DNA from: Secundilactobacillus paracollinoides DSM 15502 = JCM 11969 | GTDB lineage: Bacteria > Bacillota > Bacilli > Lactobacillales > Lactobacillaceae | Length of the DNA stretch: 64,000 nt | Assembly (NCBI RefSeq): GCF_001311135.1 | Contig: NZ_BBAG01000001.1 | Coordinates: 124,001-188,000 of the forward strand | Reading direction: 5' to 3' | Shown: piece after piece, positions 18,136 through 28,055 of the stretch | How positions within the stretch are numbered: position 1 is the stretch's first letter | Layout: every line of letters begins with the position of its first letter | Position numbers and translations under genes: made by a program | The notes under the pieces: model-generated | The model's database searches: none | What the model saw: only the letters and a program-made list of their open reading frames with translations | What the model was told of the DNA's origin: nothing

Positions 18136-18170
18136 AAGACCTTTTTGCTGAGTGCAGGGAGGTCTTTTTT
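18136..18170 (+). terminator. Terminator after nusB
   Basis: AAGACCT and AGGTCTT stem with six Ts. Confidence 0.75.
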
Positions 18171-18233
18171 AGAGCGTGGAACAGGGCGGTTGGTTTAGGC
18201 AGGAGCCTCCGCCCTGTGAAACGCGTTTCGGCA
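18171..18233 (+). repeat. Palindromic repeat family, short copy C
   Basis: 63 bp. Both family ends are present (AGAGCGTGGAACAGGGCGG and CCGCCCTGTGAAACGCGTTT..GGCA), but the whole central hairpin is missing. ACAGGGCGG and CCGCCCTGT still form a perfect 9-bp stem. It lies directly after the nusB terminator. Confidence 0.82.
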
Positions 18234-18364
18234 CGGCAGCATAGAACGTCATGCAGTTTTAAAATCTCTGGCAACCGAGCCTGCTAGCTTCAACGCCTCC
18301 AATCCAGACACAAACACCTCACACCGCCCACATTCCTCCGAGAGCTGAACTCAACGCGAGAATA

Positions 18365-18373
18365 TGCTAAAAT
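18365..18373 (+). promoter_or_regulatory. Extended -10 box before folD
   Basis: TGCTAAAAT, about 58 bases before the folD start; no good -35 box. Confidence 0.4.
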
Positions 18374-18430
18374 ATCAAGTATCAGTATCTCGAAAAGCAC
18401 GTACATAATCTTAAAGCGAGGGTGATTGAA

Positions 18431-19282
18431 TTGGGAGACATTATCGATGGGAAGCGCGTTGCGAGTGACATTAACGCGCAAACAAAAATAGAAGTAGAAA
18501 CCTTAAAAAAAAGAGGCATTGTCCCGACGCTTGTCGTAGTTATTGTTGGTGAGGACAATGCTAGCAAAATTTATGTGAGAAATAAGCATCGCAAAGCGGT
18601 TCAGCTTGGTATTAATTCAGTGGTCCGTCAATTACCGGCTGAAACAACTCAGGATGAGCTGCTGGCGGTCATTGCCGAATATAATCAAGATCCAACGGTT
18701 CACGCGCTCATGGTGCAATCGCCGTTACCGGCGCAGATTGATGAACCAGCGATTACGCGGGCCATCTCGCCGGTTAAGGACGTGGATGGCTTTCACCCAA
18801 TCAACGTTGGTAAACTCTTGACAAATGCCCAACTGAACTTCCCCGTTTCTTGTACGCCAAAGGGCATTATGAGCATGTTACGGGCATATAACGTCCCATT
18901 AGAAGGCGCACATGCCGTTATCGTTGGCCGGTCAAATATTGTTGGGCGGCCAATGGCAGCTCTTTTGTTGAATGCCAACGCAACTGTGACGATCGTCCAC
19001 CATCATTCTGGTGATCTGTCTCAATATACGAAGACGGCTGATATTTTAGTGGTTGCCACAGGAATTGCCCACTTAATTAAACGCGGCGATGTTAAGCCTG
19101 GGGCGACAGTGATCGATGTCGGCATGGACCGTGATGAGAATGGTAAATTAACGGGGGATGTCGACTTCGATGGGGTGAAGGATGTTGCCGGTCTGATCAC
19201 CCCCGTACCAGGCGGTGTTGGTCCGATGACCATTGCAACCTTACTACAACAAACTGTTGAATTAGCAAAATGGAGTGACTAA
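18431..19282 (+). CDS. folD: Methylenetetrahydrofolate dehydrogenase/cyclohydrolase
   Basis: Bifunctional FolD interconverts 5,10-methylene- and 10-formyl-THF, feeding the fmt gene later in the window. About 283 aa. Seen are the catalytic Lys region NKHRKAVQLGI, QSPLPAQ, PVKDVDGFHP, the Rossmann GRSNIVGRPMA and the C-terminal TPVPGGVGPMT. TTG 18431 is chosen because a GAGGGTGA site lies 5 bases upstream; GTG 18422 is possible. Confidence 0.95.
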   Translation: MGDIIDGKRVASDINAQTKIEVETLKKRGIVPTLVVVIVGEDNASKIYVRNKHRKAVQLGINSVVRQLPAETTQDELLAVIAEYNQDPTVHALMVQSPLPAQIDEPAITRAISPVKDVDGFHPINVGKLLTNAQLNFPVSCTPKGIMSMLRAYNVPLEGAHAVIVGRSNIVGRPMAALLLNANATVTIVHHHSGDLSQYTKTADILVVATGIAHLIKRGDVKPGATVIDVGMDRDENGKLTGDVDFDGVKDVAGLITPVPGGVGPMTIATLLQQTVELAKWSD

Positions 19283-19283
19283 T

Positions 19284-20629
19284 TTGGAACCAAGTGAATA
19301 CTTAACGGTGACCGCGTTAACAGCCTATATTAAGCGGAAATTTGATAATGATCCGTACCTTGGCAAAATCTATTTGACTGGGGAGATCTCAAACTTCCGG
19401 TTACGGCGTAATGCGCACCAGTACTTTAGCTTGAAAGATGACCATGCAAAAATCAGTGCGATCATGTTCAAATCGGCTTTTAGTAAAATTAAATTCATGC
19501 CTGAAGAAGGCATGAAGGTCTTGGTGACGGGGCGCATTTCGCTGTACGAACCAAGCGGCAGTTATCAAATCTATGTGGATCACATGGAACCAGATGGCGT
19601 TGGTCAGTTTTATCAAGCCTATGAACAGTTGAAGAAAAAATTGGCCGAAGAGGGCCTGTTTAATGCATCGAAAAAGCCGTTGCCACGTTTTCCAAAACGG
19701 ATTGCGGTTGTCACGAGCCCTAGTGGTCAGTGATTCGAGATATTATCACGACAACGCGGCGTCGTTACCCAATTGCCCAGATCGTGCTGTTCCCAGCCCT
19801 TGTTCAGGGAACTGAAGCGGCGCCAGACATTGTGCGTCAGATCAATCGGGCAAATAGTATTGGCGGCTTTGATACACTTATCATTGGTCGGGGCGGTGGG
19901 TCGATTGAAGACCTCTGGCCGTTCAACGAAGAAACGGTTGCCCGAGCCATTTTTGCGAGTCAGATTCCAGTGATTTCATCCGTGGGGCATGAAACGGACA
20001 CTACGATCGCTGATCTGGTAGCGGATGTTCGGGCAGCAACGCCAACGGCCGCTGGTGAACTGGCAGTCCCTGTGCTCAGCGATGTGTTACTGGAGATCGG
20101 CCGAGATCGGGTGCGGTTGCTTAATGCGTTTCGTCATGAGTTATCCCTGCTGCAAGAACGACTCACTAAGCTAAGACAGACCTATGTTTTCGAGCAGCCT
20201 GAGCGGCTGTACGAAGGTTACAGTCAAAAGGTGGATCAGTTAAGCCGCCAGCTAGAGCAAACGATGACGCACCGCGTCACGTTAACGCAGACGCAGTTAA
20301 CAGCGGACCATGATCGATTGATGGCCGCGACACCAGCTACCCAGGTTGCACAACTCACCCAAACAACGCATGATCTTCAAGCTAGACTGAATCGCGGTGC
20401 CCAGCAGACCCTGTTGAATCATCAGCAGCATCTGGGGCAGCTCGCGCAGTCCCTGGACTTCCTAAGTCCGCTTAAAGTAATGGGGCGTGGGTACAGCTAC
20501 GTGACAAGTGACGATAAGGTGCTTGCCAGCACAGCAGACCTGGCTGTAAACGAAACGGTGACCATGCATTTTAAAGATGGTCAAGCGACTGCAGAAATTA
20601 AGACTATTAAAACGACAGATAAGGACTGA
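19284..20629 (+). CDS. xseA: Exodeoxyribonuclease VII large subunit (frameshifted as sequenced)
   Basis: Large subunit of ExoVII: N-terminal OB domain (YLTGEISNFR..HQYFSLKD), catalytic domain (PRFPKRIAVVTSPSG.. and IIGRGGGSIEDLWPFNEE), then a coiled coil. The frame breaks near 19727, where GGTCAGTG should read about GGTGCAGTG (lost G) to give PSGAVIRDI. Repaired length is about 448 aa, normal. TTG 19284 follows GGAGTGA; GTG 19275, overlapping folD, is the alternative. xseB follows. Confidence 0.94.
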
Positions 20630-20634
20630 TAATT

Positions 20635-20892
20635 GTGAGTCAAGACGCAAACGAAACACCAACATTTGAAGAAAATTTAACCCAACTCGAACAGATCGTA
20701 ACCGAATTAGAGAAGGGAAATGTCCCGTTAGAACAGGCATTGTCACAGTTTAAACAAGGGGTGGCACTCAGTCACGACCTGCAACAACGATTGAGCGAAG
20801 CAGAAAAGACCCTTGCTGAAATGATGACCGATGACGATCAAACGGTCGCTTTTGAAAAACCGGAGGCGTCCGACTCGAATGACGATCAGTAA
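20635..20892 (+). CDS. xseB: Exodeoxyribonuclease VII small subunit
   Basis: 85 aa with the typical FEENLTQLEQIVTELEKGNV and LEQALSQFKQGV helices that bind the XseA coiled coil. GTG start, five bases after xseA. It overlaps the ispA start, suggesting coupling. Confidence 0.95.
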   Translation: MSQDANETPTFEENLTQLEQIVTELEKGNVPLEQALSQFKQGVALSHDLQQRLSEAEKTLAEMMTDDDQTVAFEKPEASDSNDDQ

Positions 20893-21781
20893 ACAATTAG
20901 CAACGTTTGAAGCCAATTTTCGGCCACTGATCAATACGTATTTGACGGAAAATCTGCCAAAAGATGTGGATCAGTCAATTCTCTCTGATGCCATGGCTTA
21001 CTCAGTGAACGCCGGCGGCAAACTACTCCGACCATTACTGACGCTGGCAGTTTTAGTGGCAGCGGGCCAGTCAGAAATCGCAACGGGGCAACTTCGTGCA
21101 GCAAGTGCGTTAGAGCTCCTGCATACTTATTCATTGATTCATGATGATCTGCCAGCAATGGACAACGATGATCTCCGGCGCGGTGTGCCCACAAATCACG
21201 TTAAATTTGGTGCCGGAATGGCCACGTTGGCAGGTGATGGGCTGTTAACGCTGGCGTTCCAGTGGGTTGCTGACAATGACCTGCCAGCGGATCAAAAATT
21301 GGCGCTTGTTAACGCGTTGGCTGTTAATGCCGGCCCTAGCGGTATGGTGGCAGGTCAAGCTGATGATATTTCAAACGAACATCATCAGCTTGCCTTGCCC
21401 GCACTTGAGAATCTACACCGCCATAAAACGGGCGCGCTGCTACACTACGCTGTTCAGGCTGGGTGCATTATGGCGCAAACAACGCCACAAGAAACAGCGG
21501 CCTTGCTCACCTTTGCGGATCAGTTTGGGTTGGCTTTCCAGATCTATGATGACCTGTTAGACGTGACGTCGACTGCAGAACAACTTGGCAAACGCGTGCA
21601 TAAGGATGCTCAGGAGTCTAAGAACACCTACCCAGGGTTGTTTGGTGTTGAAGGCACCAAGACCCGACTGGCAGAAGTTGTTGCAGCCGCAAAAACGGCT
21701 TTAGAACCACTTTCACAAGACTCACAATTAGATGTTACATTACTCACTGCATTTCTAAGTTATTTTCAGATTGAAGGATAG
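20879..21781 (+). CDS. ispA: Polyprenyl (farnesyl/geranylgeranyl) diphosphate synthase
   Basis: Chain-elongating prenyltransferase, about 300 aa. Both Asp-rich motifs are present: DDLPAMDNDDLRRG (first) and QIYDDLLD (second), with GGKLLRP near the N-terminus. ATG 20879 inside the end of xseB is chosen because GGAGG lies about 11 bases upstream and the product then starts at the usual point. It supplies isoprenoid for undecaprenyl or quinone precursors. Confidence 0.94.
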   Translation: MTISKQLATFEANFRPLINTYLTENLPKDVDQSILSDAMAYSVNAGGKLLRPLLTLAVLVAAGQSEIATGQLRAASALELLHTYSLIHDDLPAMDNDDLRRGVPTNHVKFGAGMATLAGDGLLTLAFQWVADNDLPADQKLALVNALAVNAGPSGMVAGQADDISNEHHQLALPALENLHRHKTGALLHYAVQAGCIMAQTTPQETAALLTFADQFGLAFQIYDDLLDVTSTAEQLGKRVHKDAQESKNTYPGLFGVEGTKTRLAEVVAAAKTALEPLSQDSQLDVTLLTAFLSYFQIEG

Positions 21782-21789
21782 GTGCCACG

Positions 21790-22605
21790 ATGGAAAAACA
21801 ACGTGTCGATGTACTACTCGTCACACAGGGGTTATTTGAGACCCGCGAAAAGGCTAAACGCGCCGTTATGGCGGGCGAAGTTCTTGGTAACAATGAGGAG
21901 CGACTGGACAAACCGGGGGTCAAGATTCCCGTTGACACCGATCTGCACATTAAGGGAAAGCCATTACCTTATGTGAGCCGCGGTGGACTGAAATTAGCGA
22001 AAGCGCTGCAGGTGTTTTCTATTAGCGTGCAGGATAAAATCGTTTTGGATATTGGCTCGTCGACCGGCGGCTTCACGGATGTGATGTTGCAAAATGGCGC
22101 GCAATTGTCCTATGCATTAGACGTCGGCAGCAATCAGCTCGTTTGGAAACTGCGTCAGGATGATCGGGTTGTCGTTATGGAGCACACGAATTTTCGGTAC
22201 AGTAAGCCCGAAGATTTTACCCACGGTCGGCCGTCGTTTTCATCTATTGATGTCTCGTTTATTTCCCTATCGCTGATTCTGCCGCCGCTTAAGCAGATCT
22301 TACTGCCTGACGGTGACGTGGTTGCTCTGATCAAGCCGCAGTTTGAGGCGGGTCGCGAATACGTTGGGAAACATGGCATTATTAAGGATTCCAAGGTGCA
22401 TGAAATGGTTATTAACAAGGTCATTCAACTCGCGCTGGACAGCGGATACAGTGTTGAGAACCTGGACTTTTCACCGATCACTGGTGGTGAAGGCAATATT
22501 GAGTTCTTAGTCCACCTGCATTCAGTTGAAACGACGACAGCGGTTGCCGAAAGTGTTGATCCGGCTGCAACCGTCGAAAACGCGCATCGAATACTCAATG
22601 CATAA
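21790..22605 (+). CDS. TlyA-family rRNA 2'-O-methyltransferase (YqxC)
   Basis: 271 aa with an N-terminal S4 RNA-binding domain (RVDVLLVTQGLFETREKAKR) and a C-terminal FtsJ-like SAM domain (VLDIGSSTGGFTDVMLQNGA). Often labelled hemolysin, but the family methylates ribosomal RNA ribose. It sits between ispA and argR as in most Lactobacillales. Intact. Confidence 0.93.
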   Translation: MEKQRVDVLLVTQGLFETREKAKRAVMAGEVLGNNEERLDKPGVKIPVDTDLHIKGKPLPYVSRGGLKLAKALQVFSISVQDKIVLDIGSSTGGFTDVMLQNGAQLSYALDVGSNQLVWKLRQDDRVVVMEHTNFRYSKPEDFTHGRPSFSSIDVSFISLSLILPPLKQILLPDGDVVALIKPQFEAGREYVGKHGIIKDSKVHEMVINKVIQLALDSGYSVENLDFSPITGGEGNIEFLVHLHSVETTTAVAESVDPAATVENAHRILNA

Positions 22606-22686
22606 AACCCACAAATGACTTTTAAAATCTTGTGAAAGGGGTTATCATAGGAACTAAATTGATTGAAAACGTAGGGAGATGGCCAC

Positions 22687-23139
22687 ATGAAAAAGCAGGA
22701 TCGGCAGCGTTTAATCCGGCAATTACTTAGCACACAGGATATTGAGCGCCAAGAAGATTTCGTAAAACTACTAGAAGAACAAAATATTCATGTGACCCAG
22801 GCGACCATTTCACGGGATATTAAGGAAATGCAACTGGTTAAAGTGCCGTCGATCTCCGGTGGCTATCGGTATAACATGCCGATTCAAAAGAAACTGGATA
22901 CCAAAAAGAAGTTAAAACGAACCCTGCGAGATGCCTATGTGAGCTTTAGTGTTCAGGGGAAAGATACTTTTTTGAAGGTGTTACCAGGAAATGGGCCGGC
23001 AATCGCATCTCTCATCGACCAAATGAAGTATGATTTTGTGTTTGGCACAATTGGTGATGACGAGACGGTGCTGACCATTTGTAAAAGTGACGAGGGTGCA
23101 CTGGCACTTCAGGATGTTGTCGATGATCTCTTAAAATAA
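22687..23139 (+). CDS. argR: Arginine repressor family regulator (ArgR/AhrC)
   Basis: 150 aa. The N-terminal winged helix includes RQRLIRQLLSTQDIERQEDF and VTQATISRDIKEMQLVKVP; the C-terminal oligomerisation and arginine-binding domain includes TICKSDEGALALQDVVDDLL with a GTIGDDET loop. The copy between tlyA and recN is the standard one in Firmicutes. No ARG box was recognised in the window. Confidence 0.94.
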   Translation: MKKQDRQRLIRQLLSTQDIERQEDFVKLLEEQNIHVTQATISRDIKEMQLVKVPSISGGYRYNMPIQKKLDTKKKLKRTLRDAYVSFSVQGKDTFLKVLPGNGPAIASLIDQMKYDFVFGTIGDDETVLTICKSDEGALALQDVVDDLLK

Positions 23140-23148
23140 GACGGGTTG

Positions 23149-23182
23149 GATTTTACGTCACGGTAAAATCTAGCTCGTTTTC
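23149..23182 (+). terminator. Possible weak terminator after argR
   Basis: GATTTTAC and GTAAAATC form an 8-bp stem followed by TAGCTCGTTTT. The stem is AT-rich and the T run interrupted. Confidence 0.4.
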
Positions 23183-23230
23183 CATTATTATCCTGGGTGT
23201 GAATCGCGTGGCAAATAAGGAGGTTAGCGG

Positions 23231-24934
23231 TTGTTACAGGAACTTTCAATTAAAAATTTTGCAATCATCGCCAGTCTTGACGTGGAATTTGAAAACGGCA
23301 TGACGGTGCTGACTGGTGAAACCGGTGCCGGAAAATCAATTATTATTGATGCCGTCGGTCTGTTAGCCGGCGGCCGCGGGTCGCAGCATTTTATCCGAAC
23401 TGGTGCGGATAAGGCGGTTATCCAGGGGGCGTTTATTTTTCCAAAGGATGGTGCCACGTACCACATGCTGGATGATCTTGGCATCGATTACGATGACGGT
23501 GCCATTATCTTGCAGCGTGAGATCTACCGCAGCGGCCGTAATATTTGTCGGGTCAATGGGATGCTGGTCAATACATCGACCTTAAAGCAACTTGGTGAGA
23601 CGATCGTCGATATTCATGGGCAAAACGAACATCAAGAACTCATGCAGCCGGATAAACATTTACGGTTACTTGATGAATTCGGTGGTAAACCAGTCGCGCA
23701 GTTGCGTCAGGAGTATCACTCGGCATACGATCAGTATCAACACTTGCATCAGGCCATGGTCGAACGCAACACGCACCGAAACGAGTGGGCGCAACGATTG
23801 GACATGTTGCGCTTTCAGGTTGCAGAAATTAAGGATGCTGATCTCAAACCAGATGAAGAAACGCAACTGACGCAGCAACGCGATCGACTGACCAATTTTC
23901 AAAAGATCAACGCTGCCCTTCAGGAGGGGTTCTTAGCCCTAAATGGTGAGGAGGACGCTCCTGGCGCGCTGGATCTGAGCGGTCAGGCGATGAACGCACT
24001 TGCCAGGATTACAGCACTTGATCCGGAGTATGAAAAATTGCACGACGCGTTATCGTCAGCTTACTATGCCCTGCAGGATGCTTCCGGTGAGCTCTCTCGT
24101 CAGGCAGATCTGATGGAGTGGGACGAAAATAAGCTGGATGAGATCGAACAGCGGCTGGAGGTTATCCACCAATTAAAACGAAAGTACGGCGATTCAGAAG
24201 CTCAGATCTTAGCTTACTATGATAAAATCAGTCACGAATTAACGGATATGGAAGCTGCGGAATTAGATGAGGGTGATCTGGATACCCAGCTCACAAAGCA
24301 GGAAACGCATTTAACTGCCCTTGGCAAGCAGCTGTCCAAACAGCGCCACCAAATCGCAAAGAAACTTGAAGTGGCTGTTAAGGGCGAACTGGGTGATCTC
24401 TACATGGCCAAAACGGTCTTTCAGGTCCGGTTTAAAACCCTTGGCGAGCATCAATTTTATGCGACTGGGTTGGATGACGTTGAATTCTACATTCAGCCAA
24501 ACCCTGGCGAAGAGATCCGGCCGCTGGCTAAAATCGCCTCTGGTGGTGAATTATCACGTCTGATGCTGGCGTTAAAAACGATTTTTTCTCAATCACAGGG
24601 TGTGACGTCGATTATTTTCGACGAAGTAGATACAGGGGTTTCCGGTCGCGTGGCACAAGCCATTGCTGAAAAGATCAGCGGTATCGCCCAGAACTCTCAA
24701 GTGCTGTGCATTACGCATTTACCGCAAGTTGCGGCCATGAGTGACCACCACTACTTCATTGCCAAAGAAGTGATCGGCAAACGGACGGAAACACATATCC
24801 AACGCCTAAATACTAAGGGACGGGTGACGGAACTCGCCCGCATGTTGGCAGGCACAACCGTGACCGAACTCACGCTAGACCATGCACAAGAATTGTTGAA
24901 CATGGCTAAAGATGAAAAGAAAACTGCCAAATGA
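23231..24934 (+). CDS. recN: DNA repair protein RecN
   Basis: SMC-like ATPase for double-strand break repair, 567 aa. Walker A is in GETGAGKSIIIDA. A long central coiled coil spans about residues 160-390. The C-terminal head has SGGELSRLMLALK and Walker B IIFDEVDTGVSGR. TTG start after GGAGG. Intact and followed by a strong terminator. Confidence 0.96.
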   Translation: MLQELSIKNFAIIASLDVEFENGMTVLTGETGAGKSIIIDAVGLLAGGRGSQHFIRTGADKAVIQGAFIFPKDGATYHMLDDLGIDYDDGAIILQREIYRSGRNICRVNGMLVNTSTLKQLGETIVDIHGQNEHQELMQPDKHLRLLDEFGGKPVAQLRQEYHSAYDQYQHLHQAMVERNTHRNEWAQRLDMLRFQVAEIKDADLKPDEETQLTQQRDRLTNFQKINAALQEGFLALNGEEDAPGALDLSGQAMNALARITALDPEYEKLHDALSSAYYALQDASGELSRQADLMEWDENKLDEIEQRLEVIHQLKRKYGDSEAQILAYYDKISHELTDMEAAELDEGDLDTQLTKQETHLTALGKQLSKQRHQIAKKLEVAVKGELGDLYMAKTVFQVRFKTLGEHQFYATGLDDVEFYIQPNPGEEIRPLAKIASGGELSRLMLALKTIFSQSQGVTSIIFDEVDTGVSGRVAQAIAEKISGIAQNSQVLCITHLPQVAAMSDHHYFIAKEVIGKRTETHIQRLNTKGRVTELARMLAGTTVTELTLDHAQELLNMAKDEKKTAK

Positions 24935-24940
24935 TGGCAT

Positions 24941-24983
24941 AAAAAAACTGCAACTTATCCTAGAATGGATGGTTGCAGTTTTT
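24941..24983. terminator. Bidirectional terminator between recN and the 100-aa gene
   Basis: AAAAACTGCAAC and GTTGCAGTTTTT form a perfect 12-bp stem with A and T runs on the two sides. Confidence 0.88.
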
Positions 24984-25021
24984 GACTTTTATGTGCTGGA
25001 CGTACCCAGCGATTACCCGAG

Positions 25022-25324
25022 TTAGTAGTCTAAACGGGAGATAAAACTGATTTGATTCAGATGTGCGATACTGGTCATAGTATCGTGGGGAATTGTGACA
25101 AGGACGGTATTTTTTGGGCCACGTTTGAGGTAGCCGGTCATGGTCGATTCAGGGTCGCCGGTAAGGGTTAGTTGAACGTGATAGTGACGAGTAATGGCCT
25201 GATCAATAAAGTATTGCCGCTGCTGTGTTGGCATAGCACTTGGTTGATCTAGGGCAAGCAACTGGCGGTAACCAGCGTTAAGTTGCGTCGATAGTTTTTT
25301 TAAAGCAGAAGTTTCGTTTGTCAT
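25022..25324 (-). CDS. Hypothetical protein, 100 aa
   Basis: A lone minus-strand gene with a near-consensus promoter and GAGGTGAT before its ATG (25324). The N-terminal half is helical and Gln-rich (LKKLSTQLNAGYRQLLALDQ); the C-terminal half is beta-like (HYHVQLTLTGDPESTMTGYL, NTVLVTIP). It may be a small modifier or RNA-binding domain, but no family is recognised. It diverges from gmk. Confidence 0.72.
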   Translation of the reverse strand: MTNETSALKKLSTQLNAGYRQLLALDQPSAMPTQQRQYFIDQAITRHYHVQLTLTGDPESTMTGYLKRGPKNTVLVTIPHDTMTSIAHLNQISFISRLDY

Positions 25325-25357
25325 GAATATCACCTCGAACATTTGTTTGCATAGCCT

Positions 25358-25386
25358 ATTATACGAACTAATGTTTGTTTTGACAA
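25358..25386 (-). promoter_or_regulatory. Promoter of the 100-aa gene
   Basis: On the minus strand: TTGTCA, a 17-base spacer and TATAAT, about 34 bases before the start codon. Confidence 0.8.
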
Positions 25387-25436
25387 TAGGTTTTTGAAAT
25401 TTTTTTGACAAGTGATGTAAAACCAACGAATAGCGC

Positions 25437-25466
25437 TTGCCAAGTTGTATTGGAACGTGCGATAAT
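25437..25466 (+). promoter_or_regulatory. Promoter of gmk
   Basis: TTGCCA, an 18-base spacer and GATAAT, about 42 bases before gmk. Confidence 0.65.
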
Positions 25467-25507
25467 TATTTTTATTATCACTCAAAAAATTAAGGGGATC
25501 TCGATCA

Positions 25508-26125
25508 ATGACAAAACGAGGCATGCTGATTGTCCTGTCCGGCCCTTCTGGTGTCGGTAAAGGTACCGTACGTAAGGCACTATTTGACGAAGGCGACACC
25601 GACTTTCAATACTCTATTTCAATGACCACCCGGCAACCACGGGACGGCGAAAAGAATGGTGTGGACTACTTTTTCGTTTCGAAAGAGCAGTTTGAAGATA
25701 ACATTCAAAATGGCGAGATGCTGGAATACGCCAAATACGTTGACAACTACTATGGCACACCGTTAAACTATGTAAATGAGACCTTGGATTCTGGCAAGGA
25801 CGTTTTTTTGGAAATTGAAGTGAACGGGGCGATGCAGGTTCGCGCCAACTGCCCCGATGCTGTTTTTGTCTTTTTGACCCCGCCTGACCTTATGGAATTA
25901 AAGCACCGGCTGATCAATCGTGGTACGGAAGACATTGAAGTCATCAATGCCCGGATTAAAAAAGCAGTGGGCGAAATTAAGATGATGCGCAACTATGACT
26001 ATGCAGTGGTCAACGACGAAGTAGAAAATGCCATTGCCAGCATTCGGACGATCATCCGTTCCGAACGGTTACGGGTGACCCGAGTAATGCCAGATTATGA
26101 ACAAATGATCGGAGAGGAAGATTAA
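25508..26125 (+). CDS. gmk: Guanylate kinase
   Basis: ATP-dependent GMP to GDP kinase, 205 aa. The P-loop is [13 protein letters not shown]; the GMP-binding region [20 protein letters not shown] and the lid helix are typical. It is followed by rpoZ at 2 bases, the usual pair. Intact. Confidence 0.97.
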   Translation: MTKRGMLIVLSGPSGVGKGTVRKALFDEGDTDFQYSISMTTRQPRDGEKNGVDYFFVSKEQFEDNIQNGEMLEYAKYVDNYYGTPLNYVNETLDSGKDVFLEIEVNGAMQVRANCPDAVFVFLTPPDLMELKHRLINRGTEDIEVINARIKKAVGEIKMMRNYDYAVVNDEVENAIASIRTIIRSERLRVTRVMPDYEQMIGEED

Positions 26126-26127
26126 TT

Positions 26128-26340
26128 ATGTTACTTTACCCATCAGTTGATGATTTACTAGAACGTGTTGATTCACGTTACTCTTTAATTATGCTAGCAA
26201 GCAAGCGGGCACACGAATTAGACGCTGGCGCAAAGCCACTCTTGGACGACTACAAGTCGCCAAAGACCATTGGCCGGGCACTGGAAGAAATTGCAGCCGG
26301 TAAGGTTATGATTGACCCGGATAACGAAGAGGCGATTTAA
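26128..26340 (+). CDS. rpoZ: RNA polymerase omega subunit
   Basis: 70 aa. [20 protein letters not shown] is the omega signature, and the C-terminus [15 protein letters not shown] fits. It assists assembly of beta-prime. It comes directly after gmk; a palindromic repeat begins at its stop. Confidence 0.95.
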   Translation: MLLYPSVDDLLERVDSRYSLIMLASKRAHELDAGAKPLLDDYKSPKTIGRALEEIAAGKVMIDPDNEEAI

Positions 26341-26342
26341 TA

Positions 26343-26464
26343 GCGTGGAACAAGGCGGTTAGAGGGCGGAGCGTAAGCTGACTCTGACGTAAATGCCTGA
26401 ACTTGGCATTTGTGTCAGAGTTGGCTTATGCAGGAGCCTCTGCCTTGTGAAACGCGTTTCGGCA
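26343..26464 (+). repeat. Palindromic repeat family, copy D
   Basis: Full-length copy starting 2 bases after the rpoZ stop: GCGTGGAACAAGGCGGTTAG, core stem AAATGCC..GGCATTT with loop TGAACTT, outer arms GCGTAAGC..GGCTTATGC, then GGAGCCTCTGCCTTGTGAA and ACGCGTTTCGGCA. Same orientation as copies C and F. Confidence 0.87.
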
Positions 26465-26550
26465 ACGTCGCCAAGAACGAAACATCCAAGTTCAAGGCAA
26501 ACAACCACTACCGAAAAAATGAAACCCGCAAAAGCATCACACACATGAGA

Positions 26551-26591
26551 ACGGAGAGGCCGACATATCTGTCAGGGCCGCTCCGTTTTTT
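26551..26591 (+). terminator. Terminator after gmk-rpoZ
   Basis: ACGGAG-a-GGCC pairs with GGCC-g-CTCCGT, followed by six Ts. It lies after copy D, so the repeat is inside the transcript. Confidence 0.8.
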
Positions 26592-26838
26592 AAGCACAAA
26601 AGCTAGTGGGCGGGCCATCCAAAGTATTAAACAAAGCTGTGGCGGTGGTTGCCATAAATTGCGATGATGAACTGCATTGGTTGGGTGATTCACTTTGAAA
26701 CCGTCCGGTAATTAAGCTCCCATTAACAGCACAGGGATTGGCTTTCTGAAAAGAAGTCGTATTCATCATTCTTAGAACTGTGCCCCGCACGCATTTCTTG
26801 GTACAATGGATACTAACAAGGCTAACGGAGGCATCAGC
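26592..26838. promoter_or_regulatory. coaBC upstream region with extended -10
   Basis: No gene seen. TGGTACAAT (26799-26807) is a good extended -10 box, 32 bases before the coaBC start; the -35 region is poor. Confidence 0.45.
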
Positions 26839-28052
26839 ATGTTAAACGATAAAAATGTGGCACTCTACGTCACGGGCAGTATTGCTGCCTATAAATCTCT
26901 TTACTTAACCCGCTTGTTAGTAAAAGCGGGGGCGCACGTTCGTGTGGTGATGACACCCGCAGCCCAGGCGTTTGTTACCCCGATGAGTTTTCAAGTGCTG
27001 TCTAAAAATTCAGTTTTAACGTCAGCATTTAATGGTAAGACACCAACTGCAGTTGATCACATTGAATTAGCCGACTGGACGGATTACGCTGTCGTCGCAC
27101 CCGCGAGTGCAGATATTATTGGTAAACTTGCAAACGGCATCGCGGATGATATGGCAAGTCTCACCCTGATGGCGACGACTGCGCCCATTTTGGTGGCGCC
27201 GGCCATGAATGAACACATGTTAAATCAACCGGCTGTGCAGCGAAATCTTGCTGCATTAACAGCTGACGGTGTGCACTTTGTGGCCCCGGGCACTGGGTTT
27301 CTTGCTGAGGGCTACAACGGTCAGGGCCGGTTAGCAGAACCAGAAACGATTCTAGCTGAACTCCAACTGTTGTCGCGGCCTAAAACCGTGTATACCGGTA
27401 AAAAAGTGCTGGTCACGGCCGGGGGAACTCGCGAACGAATTGATCCCGTTCGGTTTATTACAAATGACTCTTCTGGTAAAATGGGGTACGCGTTAGCAAC
27501 CGAATTGGTGGCACGAGGGGCTGATGTGACGCTGATCTCAGCACCAACAAAGCTTGCCGCCCCAACCGGGACCACGTGGTGCCCGTTACGACGACGGAAG
27601 AGTTAGCGGAGGCTGTGACGACGCATTTTCCTAAGGCAGATATTTTAGTGATGGCAGCCGCCGTCGCAGATTTTCGACCAAAAACAAGTGTGACACAAAA
27701 AATCAAAAAAACGAGTGATAACGATGAAATGACGCTGTCACTCGTGAAAACAACGGATATTTTAAAAACGGCAGCGACCCTTAAACGACCAGGCCAACTG
27801 ACCGTTGGGTTTGCTGCAGAAACACAAAATTTAATCGCTAACGCAACTAAGAAGTTGACCAGTAAGGCGCTTGATCTGCTCATCGCAAACGATGTTTCCC
27901 AACCTGGCGTTGGGTTTAATGGGGATACAAATCAAGTCACGATTTTGAGCAAGAATAAGGCGCCCGTGACAACTGCCCTAGTCTCTAAAACGGCAGTGGC
28001 AGGCATTATCGTCGACGAATTAGAACGGTTAGTTGATTCAAAAGAGGGGTAA
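26839..28052 (+). CDS. coaBC: Bifunctional CoaBC, CoA biosynthesis (frameshifted as sequenced)
   Basis: Joins cysteine to phosphopantothenate (CoaB) and decarboxylates the product (CoaC, FMN). N-terminal CoaC domain: LYVTGSIAAYKSLYL, the active His in AVDHIELADW and PAMNEHML. C-terminal CoaB domain: VTAGGTRERIDPVRFITN. Lesion near 27575: ACCACGTGG needs one more C to read TGTTVVPVTTTEEL. Repaired length about 404 aa. ATG 26839 follows CGGAGG by 7 bases. Confidence 0.94.
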
Positions 28053-28055
28053 GTC

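Noticed and set aside
26410-26667. 85-aa ORF over copy D and the rpoZ terminator
   Set aside because: It crosses a terminator and a repeat and lacks a ribosome site.
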